A DNA stretch of 64,000 nucleotides from Afipia sp. GAS231. GTDB taxonomy: Bacteria; Pseudomonadota; Alphaproteobacteria; Rhizobiales; Xanthobacteraceae. The position numbers were made by a program, and so were the translations under genes. This document shows, piece by piece, positions 17,558 through 28,313 of the stretch (positions are counted from its first letter, which is position 1; each line of letters opens with the position of its first letter). The DNA is taken from contig NZ_LT629703.1 of the NCBI RefSeq assembly GCF_900103365.1, positions 4,588,001-4,652,000 of the forward strand, written 5' to 3'. A model generated the notes under the pieces. The model saw nothing but the letters and a program-made list of their open reading frames with translations, made no database searches and was not told the origin of the DNA.

Positions 17558-19243
17558 GTGAAGCTCAGTAACCTGAAGATTACTCCCAAGCTCGGTATCT
17601 TGGTGGGCGTGACGCTGCTCGGCCTCTGTGTTGCCGGTGCGCTGGCCGGTTATCTGATGCAGCGCGAGATGCTGAATGCGCGCCTCGACCAGGCCAAGGC
17701 GATTGTCGATATGGGCCTCAGCACGGCTGCCGGGCTCAAGAAAGAAGTCGACGCCGGCAAGATGACCAAGGAGCAGGCAATCGCCGAACTCGGTCGCCGC
17801 GGTAATTCCATGACCTACGACAAGGGCGCCGGCTATCTGTTCGGCACCTCGTATGACGGCATCACGTTGCTGTATCCCGATCCCAAACAGATCGGCGTCA
17901 ACCGCATGGATGCAGTGACCAACGGCAGAAAGCTGTCGCGTGAATTGATAGATGGCGTCCAGGCTCACGGATCGATCCTGGTGTATTATGAATCTGCGAA
18001 GCCCGGCGAGGAAAAGCCGATCCGCAAGGTCAGTTACGCCGTCGACGTGCCAGGCTTTGACATGCTGCTCGGGACTGGTGCCTATCTCGACGATCTCGAC
18101 GCCAAGATGACGCCGATCGCGTGGACCCTGGGCTTTGCCATTCTTGGTATCGCGGTGATCGGCGGCGGCATTGCGTGGCTGATCGGTCGCAGCATCAGCA
18201 AGCCGCTCGGCCTGCTTGGCGACCGGATGCAGGCGCTGGCCGACGGCCAACTGGACGGCGAGATTCCCGGCACCGGCCGCGGCGACGAGGTCGGCGCGAT
18301 GGCGGCAACGGTGCAGATCTTCAAGGACAATGCGATCCGAATTCGCGGGCTCGAAAAGGCCGAAGCGGAAGCGCAGGCGCGTGCTGCGGCGGAGCGCCGT
18401 TCAGCAATGGAAAATATCGCCAGCGACTTCGAACGCAGCGTCAACGGCATCGTTCGTTCAGTGGCGTCGGCGGCCGCGGGCATGCAAATCACGGCCCAGT
18501 CGATGACCTCCACCGCAAGCGACGCCAGTGCGCGCGCCGCGACCGTTGGCGCGGCGTCGCAAAGCGCCTCTAGTAATGTCGGAACGGTCGCCGCCGCGGC
18601 GGAAGAACTGTCGAACTCGGTCACCGAGATCTCGCGCCAGGTGGCGCGTTCGAGCGAGATCGCCAGGAAGGCGGTGAGCGACGCCGAGAGCACCGATGCG
18701 ACGGTGCGGGCGCTGTCGACCGGTGCCGAGAAGATCGGCGAGGTGGTCAAGCTGATCCACAGCATCGCTGCCCAAACCAATCTTCTGGCGCTCAATGCGA
18801 CCATCGAAGCAGCCCGCGCCGGCGAGTCCGGCCGCGGATTTGCGGTCGTGGCCTCCGAGGTCAAGGCGCTGGCCAACCAGACCGCCAAGGCGACCGGAGA
18901 AATCTCCGCCCAGGTCGCGGCGATGCAAGCCTCGACCAGCGACGCGGTGGTGTCGATCGGCGGCATCACCGAGACCATTGCGCAGATGAGCGAGATCACC
19001 GTCAGCATTTCGACCTCGATCGAGCAGCAGGGCGATGCCACTCGCGAGATCGCGCGCAATATTCAGTCGGTCGCGGCCGGCTCCAGCGAGATCAGCACTC
19101 ATATCGGCGGCGTCACCACGGCGGCCGCCGCTACCGGCAAGGCGGCATCCGACGTGCTCTCGAACGCCCGCGAGCTCGACAATCAGTCCGGCATGCTGCG
19201 CAATGCGGTCGATGAATTCCTGAGCAAGGTACGCGCGGCATAA
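17558..19243 (+). CDS. Methyl-accepting chemotaxis protein with Cache-type sensor
   Basis: A 561-aa transmembrane chemoreceptor that starts at GTG with GGAG 6 bases upstream. Order: TM1 (about residues 13-33), periplasmic single-Cache domain (about 35-185, with [21 protein letters not shown]), TM2 (about 188-212), HAMP linker ([20 protein letters not shown]), and the signalling coiled coil with hairpin [17 protein letters not shown] and [20 protein letters not shown]. The Cache type commonly senses small organic acids. The gene is noticeably G+C-rich compared with the DNA on either side, so it may belong to the older chromosomal background. Confidence 0.95.
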   Translation: MKLSNLKITPKLGILVGVTLLGLCVAGALAGYLMQREMLNARLDQAKAIVDMGLSTAAGLKKEVDAGKMTKEQAIAELGRRGNSMTYDKGAGYLFGTSYDGITLLYPDPKQIGVNRMDAVTNGRKLSRELIDGVQAHGSILVYYESAKPGEEKPIRKVSYAVDVPGFDMLLGTGAYLDDLDAKMTPIAWTLGFAILGIAVIGGGIAWLIGRSISKPLGLLGDRMQALADGQLDGEIPGTGRGDEVGAMAATVQIFKDNAIRIRGLEKAEAEAQARAAAERRSAMENIASDFERSVNGIVRSVASAAAGMQITAQSMTSTASDASARAATVGAASQSASSNVGTVAAAAEELSNSVTEISRQVARSSEIARKAVSDAESTDATVRALSTGAEKIGEVVKLIHSIAAQTNLLALNATIEAARAGESGRGFAVVASEVKALANQTAKATGEISAQVAAMQASTSDAVVSIGGITETIAQMSEITVSISTSIEQQGDATREIARNIQSVAAGSSEISTHIGGVTTAAAATGKAASDVLSNARELDNQSGMLRNAVDEFLSKVRAA

Positions 19244-19274
19244 GCCTGCGACATACGCGGCGTCCTCGTTCTGT

Positions 19275-20066
19275 ATGGTTACGTCCCGATTGAAGTCGGG
19301 CCGTCGGACGGTCTTGCCGTGTTCGTCGGGCGAGATCGCACCCAGGCCTTCGCGAATACCAGTCGAGGTCCGCCCGGAGTATCTTGCGTCGTTGCCGGCC
19401 AGCCAACCTCCCGAAGTGACGGAATGGCAGAAGCCATTGCAGGAGGGGAAGCCGATTGAGGCTTTGCGACGGGATACCCGCGGTGCCGCCAGGGAAGTGT
19501 TCGATATGTTCAGGATTGAGTCGATCCTTCAGGCCCCGGTCCTGATTGATGGAAAGCTGCTTGGTCAGGGTTCCGTTGACGATTGCCATGCAGAGAGGTC
19601 ATTGGCACTCGTCGAAAAGGAAGCCGCGACTGTTCCGGCAGATATGATCGGTGCGGCCATCACGCCTAAAAATCATCTGGAGAACTTGTCCAATGCATCT
19701 TCGATCGATTTTCGACAGAAACGTTCCCGCCGCGCCTGGTCCATGTCTCGGACAATGTAGCAATGCTTGGAAGTAGCGCGGCTGAACTAGTTGCCGACCC
19801 GGAACTGTACCTCAAGCGCGTCCATCCCGATGATCGCGGCCTTGTCGAGGCCTCGTTCTTAGCCGCACGAAGCGGCGCCGGGGCACCTTCGAATTTCGCT
19901 GCGTCGACACATCAGGGGGAGGTTGCTGTTGGTTAAAAAATCGATAAACGCCCGAGCAAGACGCCACAGGCACGCTGGTGGAAGTTTCGGGAGTTTTGGT
20001 AGACGTGACCGAACGTCGCGCGCCGTCGAGAGTGCGCAGGCCACGCTCGCACGCGCTAGAGAGCAA
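19275..20066 (+). pseudogene. Broken GAF-PAS 5' part of a sensory GGDEF/EAL gene
   Basis: A first frame (19275-19760) encodes part of a GAF domain (REVFDMFRIESILQAPVLID...GQGSVDD). A second frame then continues with PAS-like sequence (LGSSAAELVADPELYLKRVH) and a third with FEFRCVDTSGGGCCWLKNR, a stop, and GTLVEVSGVLVDVTERR, the usual PAS end. The pieces are in protein order but in different phases, so at least three frame changes and one stop separate them. They lead directly into the intact GAF-PAS-GGDEF-EAL frame, suggesting one longer ancestral gene. Confidence 0.6.
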
Positions 20067-22310
20067 ATGCGTGCCATTGGCGTCATCAGCAGAATGGACC
20101 TGTCCGACGATATCGAATCGTTGGCGCGCCATATCACCGAGGAAGCAGTTGCGGTGCTAGGCTGCGAAAGAGCGATCGTTTGGCGATTCAACGTCGACGA
20201 AACGCGACTGGTTTGCATTGATCTCTACGAGGCCTCAAGCGGAACGCATTCCGCCGGAATGATATTGAGCGAGAGCGAATACCGTCACGAATGTGAGGCG
20301 CTGAAGGAGGCTACCGATGTCGCCGTCGACGATGCCCTGCCCGATACAAGAATGGCCGAATATGTCGAAGACTATCTGAAGCCGCTGCGGATCACACCGA
20401 TGCTGGATGCCGTGATCCGGGTTGGCGGCCGAAATCTGGGAATTCTTCGCTTCGAGCATGTGGACAAGCCGCACAGCTGGGCGCAGGACGAAATTGCCTT
20501 TGCGCAGCAGCTGGCGGATAAAATTGGAATTGGAATTCTTAATCAGCGACGCCAAACTGAGGAGGACAAGCGGCGAGCGAGTGAGGCGGAGTTGGCTGAA
20601 GCCCAGGAACTCGCCCATCTCGGGAGCTGGACGTTTGACGCTTGTAGCGATGTTTCGACCCTCTCCACGGAAAGTTACCGCATTCTTGGAGTGGACCCGA
20701 AGGCGTTTGATGGGTCGTACGAAGCATATTTGTCGCGTGTCCACCCCGATGACCGCGCTACGTTCGAGGAGGAATTTGCCAACAGTACCGCCAATCACGG
20801 GGACTACATGTGCGAGCATCGATTGGTCATGGACGACGGCAGCATCAAATGGGTTCACAACATCGGCCGGAACGCCTACGACGCGGAAGGACGCCATGTG
20901 CGGACCATCGGCACAATGCAGGATATTACTGAACGTAAGAAGGCAGAAGACCAGATCTCCCAAATGGCCCATTTCGATCATTTGACGGGACTTGCCAATC
21001 GTCGAGCATTTGTGAACGCGTTAAGACGCGAAATATCCAGGGTAGGACGAGGCGGGAAGAACTTTGCAGTTCTTTATCTCGATCTCGATCACTTTAAGGA
21101 TGTCAACGACACGCTCGGCCATCCGATTGGCGACCTGTTGCTGCAATCCGTCGCCGAGAGGCTACAGGCGGCTATCCGTATAACAGACACCGTGGCGCGG
21201 TTCGGCGGCGACGAGTTCGCCCTTATCGACACCGACATCAGTGAACCTGCGGACGCCGCCGTGCTGGCAGACAAAGTGCTGAATACCATCGGCGCTCCGT
21301 TCCTGATCGGCGGCGACGAAATTCGCACCGGAGCGAGTATCGGGATTGCGGTATACGGAGCAGAGTCTACAGACGCGGAAATGCTCTTGTCGCATGCGGA
21401 TCTGGCGCTGTACCGGGCCAAGGCGGAAGGTCGGGGAACGTATCGGGTCTTCACCGAAGCGATGGACAGTGAAGTGCGGGCACGAGTTACGCTTAGTGCG
21501 GAGCTTCGCAAGGCGATCGTGTCCGGGCAGCTCTTTCTCATGTATCAGCCGCAAGTAGATGCTGATACTGGTCGCATTGTCGGCCTGGAGGCGCTGGTTC
21601 GCTGGCGTCATCCCGAACGAGGTTTGATTTCGCCGGGGGAATTCATCCCGATTGCCGAGCGCAGCGGGATGATCGTTGCTCTCGGCAATTGGGTGATGTG
21701 CGAAGCCTGCCGGCAGACAAGGAAATGGCTCGATGCCGGCCTGGCGCCAAAGCTGATTGCCATCAACCTGTCGGGGCTACAGTTCAAGACGCCGCTCGAA
21801 CTGGAAGCGAATCTCGCCGCAGTCTTGGAAGAAACAGGGTTGCCGTCGAAGCTGATCGAGCTGGAGCTTACGGAAAGCGTTCTCATGGAAGCATCGGGCG
21901 AGCACAATGACGTACTACTCCGACTTCGCAAGGAGGGATTTCGCCTTGCGATCGACGATTTCGGCACCGGATATTCGTCGCTAGACTATCTTCGCCGTTT
22001 CCCCGTTGACCGCATCAAGATAGCGCAGAATTTCATCTTCGGAATGATGGAGTCGTCCGACAGCAGGATAATTGTCAAGGCCGCCGTCGGCCTCGCGCGC
22101 GAACTCAAACTTGATATCGTCGTCGAGGGCGTTGAGAATGCTGAGCAGTTGAAGCTGCTGAGGAGCTGGGGATGCCGCACTATCCAAGGCTATTATTATT
22201 CAAAGCCGCTGCTGGCAAACGAGATTACCGCTATTTTGCGGAAGGGAGGCATCATTCGAGCTCGCAGCCACCGTAAAGTTTCATCGACCTCACCCGACAG
22301 ACATACGTAG
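20067..22310 (+). CDS. GAF-PAS-GGDEF-EAL cyclic-di-GMP signalling protein
   Basis: From the ATG at 20067 this is a 747-aa soluble protein with a GAF domain (about 1-140), a PAS domain (about 165-285, ending IGTMQDITERKKAE), a diguanylate cyclase domain with intact RFGGDEFALI, and a phosphodiesterase domain with GLEALVRWRHPERG, NLSGLQF and DDFGTGYSS. It may make and/or degrade cyclic-di-GMP. The frame is open to 19923, but that extra part overlaps PAS-derived sequence in another phase, so I prefer the later start, which has GAGAG upstream. If so, the protein is an N-terminally shortened form of a longer sensor. Confidence 0.85.
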   Translation: MRAIGVISRMDLSDDIESLARHITEEAVAVLGCERAIVWRFNVDETRLVCIDLYEASSGTHSAGMILSESEYRHECEALKEATDVAVDDALPDTRMAEYVEDYLKPLRITPMLDAVIRVGGRNLGILRFEHVDKPHSWAQDEIAFAQQLADKIGIGILNQRRQTEEDKRRASEAELAEAQELAHLGSWTFDACSDVSTLSTESYRILGVDPKAFDGSYEAYLSRVHPDDRATFEEEFANSTANHGDYMCEHRLVMDDGSIKWVHNIGRNAYDAEGRHVRTIGTMQDITERKKAEDQISQMAHFDHLTGLANRRAFVNALRREISRVGRGGKNFAVLYLDLDHFKDVNDTLGHPIGDLLLQSVAERLQAAIRITDTVARFGGDEFALIDTDISEPADAAVLADKVLNTIGAPFLIGGDEIRTGASIGIAVYGAESTDAEMLLSHADLALYRAKAEGRGTYRVFTEAMDSEVRARVTLSAELRKAIVSGQLFLMYQPQVDADTGRIVGLEALVRWRHPERGLISPGEFIPIAERSGMIVALGNWVMCEACRQTRKWLDAGLAPKLIAINLSGLQFKTPLELEANLAAVLEETGLPSKLIELELTESVLMEASGEHNDVLLRLRKEGFRLAIDDFGTGYSSLDYLRRFPVDRIKIAQNFIFGMMESSDSRIIVKAAVGLARELKLDIVVEGVENAEQLKLLRSWGCRTIQGYYYSKPLLANEITAILRKGGIIRARSHRKVSSTSPDRHT

Positions 22311-22584
22311 GCTTTGTGATCTCCTAGAAGACTCCCGCTCCAGAAGGTCGCGATCTTGTTATGGATGATTATCGCAAGCATGGCCTGTCGACGGTGCAAA
22401 GACTGGTTCCTTCAAGGCCGACATCTGATCTGTTCGACGCGATGAGCAGGCGTTCGGCGGCCGTCAATCCCTGATTGCTAACGTTATGATTGTACTCTAA
22501 ATCCAGCGCCCGCTCAATTATTTGGTCCAAGTACGCGACCTTTGCACGCATCGCGATGAAAGAACTAGTCTTAGGACTTTCCAG

Positions 22585-23772
22585 ATGACAACAAAGGATA
22601 GAATTCCAGCAGACCGAGTCCGAGGATATCTCGGACATTTGCCGCGGCAGTCACGCAGCAGCCTGCTCGCCGAAATCGAGCGGATGCAGATGTATGGACA
22701 GGATATCTCTGGCTTCGAGGCGATCCTCGCAGAATTGCGCGCGGAGTTTCGAAAAGACGGGCAGTCTCATAGCCGGGTCGGCAATCCATCGCGCTATTTC
22801 TTCAAGCCCATAGAAGCGCTGTTCGTCGATCGCGCGGCCGAGCGTGCGAATTCCGGCCAGATATCGCGAGGGTCGCTGGCGCCGATCTGGGACTGGATCA
22901 GCTTGACTGTGTTGCCAGCCATGGCGCGCGATTATGATGACCAGATGAGGCCATTAATCGTTGCGAACGATCTGAAGGAGGCTGGACTCGTTGCCGCTGC
23001 CTTTCAATCCAAGGTCGTCAAAAGCGTCGAAGGGATTCTGGCGTCCCCCGAGGGGACTGAGCGGGTGCGAAGTGGCCTCGCTAAATATACAAGTTCTCAC
23101 GGCTGCATTAGCGATCTAACGAAGATATTGTCCGCCATGCGGGCGCGGGACGCGATTGTCGCTTTCAACGAGGTGCTGCCACCCACGATAGATAATCTCG
23201 AGGGTGAAACGCTTGCCAAGGTGCGAGCTCTTTTGGATGCGTTCGCGACAAAGCATCCTGAAGCGCTGCCATTCGCGCTCACGATGACGGAAAAGCGCTT
23301 GAAAACACCGTGGCAGCAAATCCGTCTCGCGACCAAGATAGCCCAGGGTTCTAACGCCAAAGATCTAGCGGCGACAGCCTATGCGATCACCGTGCCAATG
23401 GTGCTGGATCACCTCGAAGATAAACGGATGGCGCTGAGCCAGGCCTTGAAGAACAACCGCATTCTCGTTGCCAAAGATATCCTAATTGAAATCTATGATA
23501 CCGAACATGCATTGCAGGTGGGGATCGGTGAACTCAACAAGTCCGATTGGGGACACCGGCTTGACGAGTTAATGGCGGCGGTTACGGCTGATTTGCAGGC
23601 CGAACTTAAAATCCTCCCTGGCAAGGTTCACCACGTCCTCGGATCGGTCCGCCGTCACGGTGGTCCCCCCGGGTTGCTGGCCGACCTCGCGCAGAAGGGC
23701 TGCTGTGCTCTCGTTAGCGGCATGTCCTATTGCCGGGATATAATGGGTATCGGTCATAAACCTGACGGCTAA
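22585..23772 (+). CDS. Conserved hypothetical protein, 395 aa
   Basis: The protein starts MTTKDRIPADRVRGYLGHLP, with AGGA about 10 bases upstream. It is alpha-helical, soluble and free of membrane segments. From memory, proteins of this type (opening with IPADxVRxYIGxL...SRxxLLxEIERM) occur in Bradyrhizobium and Rhodopseudomonas without known function. An ATG at 22522 is possible but unsupported. It stands alone after the GGDEF/EAL gene, with nothing to hint at its role. Confidence 0.65.
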   Translation: MTTKDRIPADRVRGYLGHLPRQSRSSLLAEIERMQMYGQDISGFEAILAELRAEFRKDGQSHSRVGNPSRYFFKPIEALFVDRAAERANSGQISRGSLAPIWDWISLTVLPAMARDYDDQMRPLIVANDLKEAGLVAAAFQSKVVKSVEGILASPEGTERVRSGLAKYTSSHGCISDLTKILSAMRARDAIVAFNEVLPPTIDNLEGETLAKVRALLDAFATKHPEALPFALTMTEKRLKTPWQQIRLATKIAQGSNAKDLAATAYAITVPMVLDHLEDKRMALSQALKNNRILVAKDILIEIYDTEHALQVGIGELNKSDWGHRLDELMAAVTADLQAELKILPGKVHHVLGSVRRHGGPPGLLADLAQKGCCALVSGMSYCRDIMGIGHKPDG

Positions 23773-25188
23773 AAAAATCGCCGCGGATATCGTCAACTCT
23801 TCCGATACATCTCTGAAACGTTCCTCCCGGAATTGACTAGCGCATACCGCAGGCACATGCCTTGGCGAACGCAGGTTGAGCGGGCGTAATATTTATGAGC
23901 GACGCCAGATTTCGACGTTCCTGTCGCATCGTCATCGCCCGCCGCAGGATGCGCAGACCGTTAAACTGCTCAAAAGAAACGGGCCAGTCACGATCCGAGG
24001 CGCAGCGGCGCGGGGATCTCGGCCCTTCAGTGAGGCGGTGGCCGCGTCGAATTCGCTCTTTGATATAATCGGCGGAACATCGATGACGATATGCTCGCTG
24101 CCGGGATTCTCGCACTGCGTTTTGGCGTAGCGTTTGTTCAAGATCCATTCGCCAATATGGGACCGTGTTCGTCAGAATCATGGGCACAGCGGCGACGCCG
24201 AACAGGCCGCCCGTGCGGGTGCGGTATCCGCGCTCGTTTAGCCAGGAGGCGATCCTTTGACGCCGATTGGTCCGGACTCTCCGTCACCGAGCCGATAGAG
24301 TTTAAAAAATGCGCGAAGTGCGTCCCGTAGGCCCAGACGTCAAGCTGATTCTACGCGATAACCTGTTTGTTCATCCTGTTCGAGAAGCCGGCTTCGGTAG
24401 CGTTCGGCAGGTAGACATAAGTCAGGCTGTTCTCGTTGACGAAGAAGAACGGCAGGATGGCTATGGGCGCTTCGCCGCTTTCATGCTCTTCATTGCTCCC
24501 ACTAGTGGTTAGTCGCTCTATGAGACGCAGAACCTCTCCAACGTTTGCTTTCCATGAGAGCCGTATCCTTGGCCGCGGCTGTCGCGCGGACACCCGTCCG
24601 TCCACGGAATCTCTTTAAAGCCACATGGGCCGACGACCCCTACATCGTTGCGACTGCAATCTCGTTTCAGAGCGGTCGCGGCATGATCGCGATCGAGCCT
24701 TGTGCCAAGCTCAAGGGCCATGTGCTCGAATTCCAGTTCGTGCTCGAACTTCCGCTCGGCTTCGGACTTAGGATGGATCGGCACATTCGAATATTGCGAC
24801 TCCAGAAACGCTAAGTCCGCGGCCAGCTCCGCTGCCGTGGGCACAACCACGCTCCCTCCATTGAGTTAGGTTTTTGATTGGTGTCAATGATAGCACGTAG
24901 AGTCGTCGTTCTATCAAAATAGTTGAAGCTCATCATCGCGCTGCAGCACCGAAGGTAGCAGTTTTTTGAAAGAAGTTTTGTCGTCGTTGCGTTGGCAATC
25001 GGAGCCGTAGGCGCCATCGCTAATCAATCATCAAGTCGGGGAAAGGGGCCATGGAATGCGTTTGGGCATCTTGCTACCCGCCGCATCTTGCGTCCGTGGT
25101 TTGAATTTTACCGGGCTTCTGAGAGAGCGGCCGTTTCATAAAACGGCTTGCTGCGGGACAATCAACAACACCCTGGAAAGGATTCGAG
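23773..25188. other. Decayed stretch with a recombinase remnant
   Basis: About 1.4 kb of broken frames. Apart from the recombinase relic at 23880-24270, minus-strand frames at 24351-24605 and 24518-24850 overlap in different phases and may be one frameshifted gene of unknown family. The last ~150 bases lead into the Rieske oxygenase gene and should hold its promoter. Confidence 0.4.
23880..24270 (-). pseudogene. Serine site-specific recombinase remnant (recombinase domain)
   Basis: On the minus strand, pieces in different phases read SWLNERGYRTRTGGLFG, then MILTNT, then NKRYAKTQCENPGSEHIVID, VPPIISKSEFDAATASL and GPFLLSSLTVCASCGG. This is the ordered consensus of the recombinase domain and start of the zinc ribbon of large serine recombinases. 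A frameshift lies after MILTNT, and both the catalytic N-terminus and the C-terminus are missing. It is the relic of a mobile element or resolvase. Confidence 0.7.
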
Positions 25189-26232
25189 ATGCGTGTTCAG
25201 CACAACGTTTGGTATGTCTGTGCCTTGTCTGAGCAGATTGATCGGCAATTGCGTCGTAAGGTGATCGTTGATGAGCCTGTCCTGCTCTATCGTACCGAGG
25301 CCGGGCAAGTCATTGCCCTCAGGGACCGGTGTCCGCATCGCTTCGCGCCGCTAAGTCGGGGCAAACTGCTGAATGATGTCGTCCAATGCGGGTATCATGG
25401 CCTGCAATTCAACACGGACGGCAGTTGCGTTCACAATCCTCATGGCAATGTTATCGCGCCAAACAATAGAGTAAGAAGTTTTCCGGTGATCGAAAGACAC
25501 GGTTTGGTCTGGCTATGGCCGGGCGACCCCGAAAAGGCATCTCCCGACGTCATTCCAGATCTCTCGTACATGACCGCGCCAAATCTCAAGACAGTTCACC
25601 GCTATCTGGAAGCAAACTATCGCCATGACATTCTTGTCGACAATTTGCTAGATCTTACACATACCGACTATCTGCATTTGGGCTCATTCGCGAGCGGGGC
25701 ATGTGAGCGCAGCGACATAAAGGTCACGGAAACGAACAATGAAGTCATGACTGTCTTGTCTCAGTTCAATGCGCCGGCTCCCCCGCACATGCTCAACAGC
25801 TCTATCGATCGTGTCGATCTGCAGTACCGCATACGGTGGCATCCCGGCCAGGTCATGACATTTGAGATGGCGACCGCTCCGGTTGGGGGGGATCTAGCGA
25901 CCGCCCCGTTCTATCGCTTTGCGCACATAGCGACTCCGGAGAGCGACAACAAAACGCATTATTTCATATCGTTCACCCGCGATTTCGACCTCGATAACCT
26001 CGAACTCGATCGTCAGATCGCCGATTTTCAGGTTGCCGCTATCGAGAGAGAAGATGGATCGATGTTGGAGGCAGTACAAGCCGAAATGCGGAATGGCGAT
26101 TTGCACGAGATGCGGCCGGTGATGTTGCCCACGGACGCAGGCGCTCTACGCGTGCGGCGTATCATCAAGCAGCTTGTAGAAACGGAAGAAGCGGGACGAC
26201 GACGGGTCGGCAATATCTTGGCCGAAGCCTAG
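25189..26232 (+). CDS. Rieske non-heme iron oxygenase, VanA-like
   Basis: A 347-aa oxygenase with the Rieske [2Fe-2S] ligands Cys48, His50, Cys67 and His70 (CPHR...CGYH) and the mononuclear iron motif DNLLDLTHTDYLHLG, where the Asp and two His lie in the expected spacing. Such enzymes O-demethylate or hydroxylate aromatic acids using electrons from a reductase. AAGGA lies 6 bases before the ATG. No reductase gene is adjacent, so it must borrow one, perhaps the VanB-like protein at 48.4-49.4 kb. It sits between two serine-recombinase relics. Confidence 0.92.
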   Translation: MRVQHNVWYVCALSEQIDRQLRRKVIVDEPVLLYRTEAGQVIALRDRCPHRFAPLSRGKLLNDVVQCGYHGLQFNTDGSCVHNPHGNVIAPNNRVRSFPVIERHGLVWLWPGDPEKASPDVIPDLSYMTAPNLKTVHRYLEANYRHDILVDNLLDLTHTDYLHLGSFASGACERSDIKVTETNNEVMTVLSQFNAPAPPHMLNSSIDRVDLQYRIRWHPGQVMTFEMATAPVGGDLATAPFYRFAHIATPESDNKTHYFISFTRDFDLDNLELDRQIADFQVAAIEREDGSMLEAVQAEMRNGDLHEMRPVMLPTDAGALRVRRIIKQLVETEEAGRRRVGNILAEA

Positions 26233-26259
26233 TGTCTGAGGAGTATTTCGATGGCCACA

Positions 26260-26800
26260 GGGTCGATTTCGATCGGGTTTGCGCTGGATTTCTGGCGTAG
26301 TCTAGGGCCTCGGCCGCCCGATCGCATGCGGCCTTCGGCGAGAACACCCGCTCCTTGAGGCTCGGGTCGGTGCCGTCGATCGTCCCGGCTTCAATAGCCG
26401 GGTAGAGGCGGCCTAGGCGCTCTTCGGCCTGGCGGGCAACATCGACGATCCGGCGATCGGCAGAAGCCTGTCGTTCGTCCCGCCGAGACTTGAGGGCTGG
26501 CAAAACGGAGGTCATGCGTTCCGGCTGAAGCAATTGGTCGGCAGCGTCTCGACGATGAGCTTCTCAATCACCGGGCGGAGGAATCTTGTGGTTGGCGCTA
26601 TTCCCGCCCTCTGCCTCCTTATGCCGCCCCTGCTTGGTAGCCTGGATGCACTTGTAATAGGTGTAGATCTTCCCGGTCCGGGACTGCCCGTCGCCGTGGT
26701 CAGCGCACAGGATGTTTTGCAATCACACCGCACCAGACCGCCGGGCAGGGACGGCGCCGAAGTCAGCGCACGCCGGTGTAGGCTCCCCGGGAAGCGCTCG
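26260..26800 (-). pseudogene. Serine recombinase remnant (zinc ribbon and C-terminal coiled coil)
   Basis: Minus-strand pieces read RCDCKTSCALTTATG, then RTGKIYTYYKCIQATKQGR in another phase, VIEKLIVETL, and finally ERLGRLYPAIEAGTIDGTD and PSLKERV. These match, in order, the zinc ribbon and long C-terminal coiled coil of large serine recombinases. At least two frameshifts separate them. Because the other relic (23880-24270) is on the same strand but lies on the wrong side to be its N-terminal half, these are two separate insertions or a rearranged one. Confidence 0.65.
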
Positions 26801-27010
26801 ACCGCCGCCGCGCGCCCAGGCAAACAAGGAAGTGCTCGCGTTTATGGACCGGGCGCGCGCGGTCCTCTGGGGATCCGAGGAGAACAATTGCGACCATGCG
26901 ATGGCAGCTCGTTCTCGTCCCTCGTCAAAAACTTGCTGCGATGTCCCTGCTGCGCCGCTCCGATCAGGCACCTCCCGAAGTACAAAACTTTATGACGCAG
27001 TAAGATTAGT
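26801..27010. other. Short gap between recombinase relic and oxygenase gene
   Basis: No convincing gene or signal. Overlapping short frames on both strands look random. Confidence 0.3.
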
Positions 27011-28102
27011 TTACGTCCCGTTGTTCACCTTGAGTCGTTGAGCTGTCTCAGCAGCTACGCTCGCACGACCTTGGCGCTGCGCCTGCTCAAGCAGTACTTG
27101 GTAGTATCCTCCTGCTTCCACAGGCTCGTAACGCGCAGGGTTACCGGGTCCCTGACAGGTTTCGAGACAACGGACTATCGTGTCGCCATGCGGCGATACA
27201 AAGAACGCCGCAGACAGTCGGTTCGCGGAATTAATATTCAATCCGCGATGAAGCGTGGATACGTAGAGATCGTTGGTCCAGCGCGCGAAGAGATCAGCAA
27301 CATTAACGACAAACGTGCCGGGCCTTGGCGGCACGTCGATCCACTCTTCAGATGCATTCCGCACCTGGAGCCCACCCACATTGTCCTGTAGTAGTATCGT
27401 GAACATGCCATAGTCAGTGTGTGGCGAAAAACTCCACTGCGTCGGCTTCACCACGGCGGGGTCGACGGACGGATAATAGTTGAGTGCGAGCCAGCAACTC
27501 GGATCCTCAACATAGGCATCAAAATAGTCCTCAGGGAGGTGAAGGCTGAAAGCGAACGCACGCACCAGAGCCCTGCTGACACCGACAAGGCGCCTGAGAT
27601 ATTCCTTTAACATAATTTCGAAGCCCGGAGCGATTTCCGGCGCAGGCCATAACGTACGGGTTCCCTCCTTGAAATGACCAATCGCAGGCTCGCCCGGCCC
27701 GGGTTCAGGAACCGACAGGAACCGCTCTTTGATGTCAGCGGTCTGGCCAGCCTCGGAAGCGCGGTTTTGCACAAAACCGGGGCGCTCCAGGCCCTGCATC
27801 TCGACTGTCATTTTGTCGGCAAGTGGCAGCGTAAAAAAGCGCTTCGATTCGGACACGACATTGTCCAACTCAGCAGCAGTGAAGCCATGACCGCCGAGAT
27901 AGAAGAAACCTGTATTGACACAAGCTTCATGCAGCGCATTAGCCGATCGCTTGCGCTCCTCGAGCGTGCTCTTATTGAGGAACGGATCGAGGTCGATCAG
28001 AGGAAGATTCGTTACAGCTACGCGCTCCCGTCGCGAGCCGATTGTGCGATTGTCGAACTCTTCATATTTATTTACTTCCTTGTCTTGAACTACTTGGACC
28101 AC
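27011..28102 (-). CDS. 2-oxoglutarate/Fe(II)-dependent oxygenase (isopenicillin N synthase-like)
   Basis: A 363-aa protein with the DIOX N-terminal region (LPLIDLDPFL...GFFYLGGHG) and the C-terminal jelly-roll. The iron ligands are the HxD of SPHTDYGMFT and the distal His of STLHRGLN, and the co-substrate site is NRLSAAFF. These enzymes hydroxylate or desaturate small molecules at the cost of 2-oxoglutarate and O2. The start is a GTG with an excellent AAAGGAGG 5 bases upstream. It lies 211 bases downstream of a binding-protein gene on the same strand, so it probably processes the imported compound. Confidence 0.9.
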   Translation of the reverse strand: MVQVVQDKEVNKYEEFDNRTIGSRRERVAVTNLPLIDLDPFLNKSTLEERKRSANALHEACVNTGFFYLGGHGFTAAELDNVVSESKRFFTLPLADKMTVEMQGLERPGFVQNRASEAGQTADIKERFLSVPEPGPGEPAIGHFKEGTRTLWPAPEIAPGFEIMLKEYLRRLVGVSRALVRAFAFSLHLPEDYFDAYVEDPSCWLALNYYPSVDPAVVKPTQWSFSPHTDYGMFTILLQDNVGGLQVRNASEEWIDVPPRPGTFVVNVADLFARWTNDLYVSTLHRGLNINSANRLSAAFFVSPHGDTIVRCLETCQGPGNPARYEPVEAGGYYQVLLEQAQRQGRASVAAETAQRLKVNNGT

Positions 28103-28313
28103 TTCTTCCTCCTTTAGCCGTTGGCGGAATGTGCGATTAACTCAGCAAATTTATCTGCTTCCTTGTCTCGAACCACATTGGCCAGTTGTTACTCTCTCTT
28201 TTTCGGCCGCCACGGGTATCGGGTAAACTCTAGCTATGGATACTCGGCGACAAGAGTGTCTGCTCTGCCACGGCAGGCAGATGCTCCTGCATCCGCTATT
28301 TTTTATCTCGCTA

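Noticed and set aside
18082..19059. 325-aa minus-strand open frame
   Set aside because: Shadow of the chemoreceptor's repetitive coiled coil.
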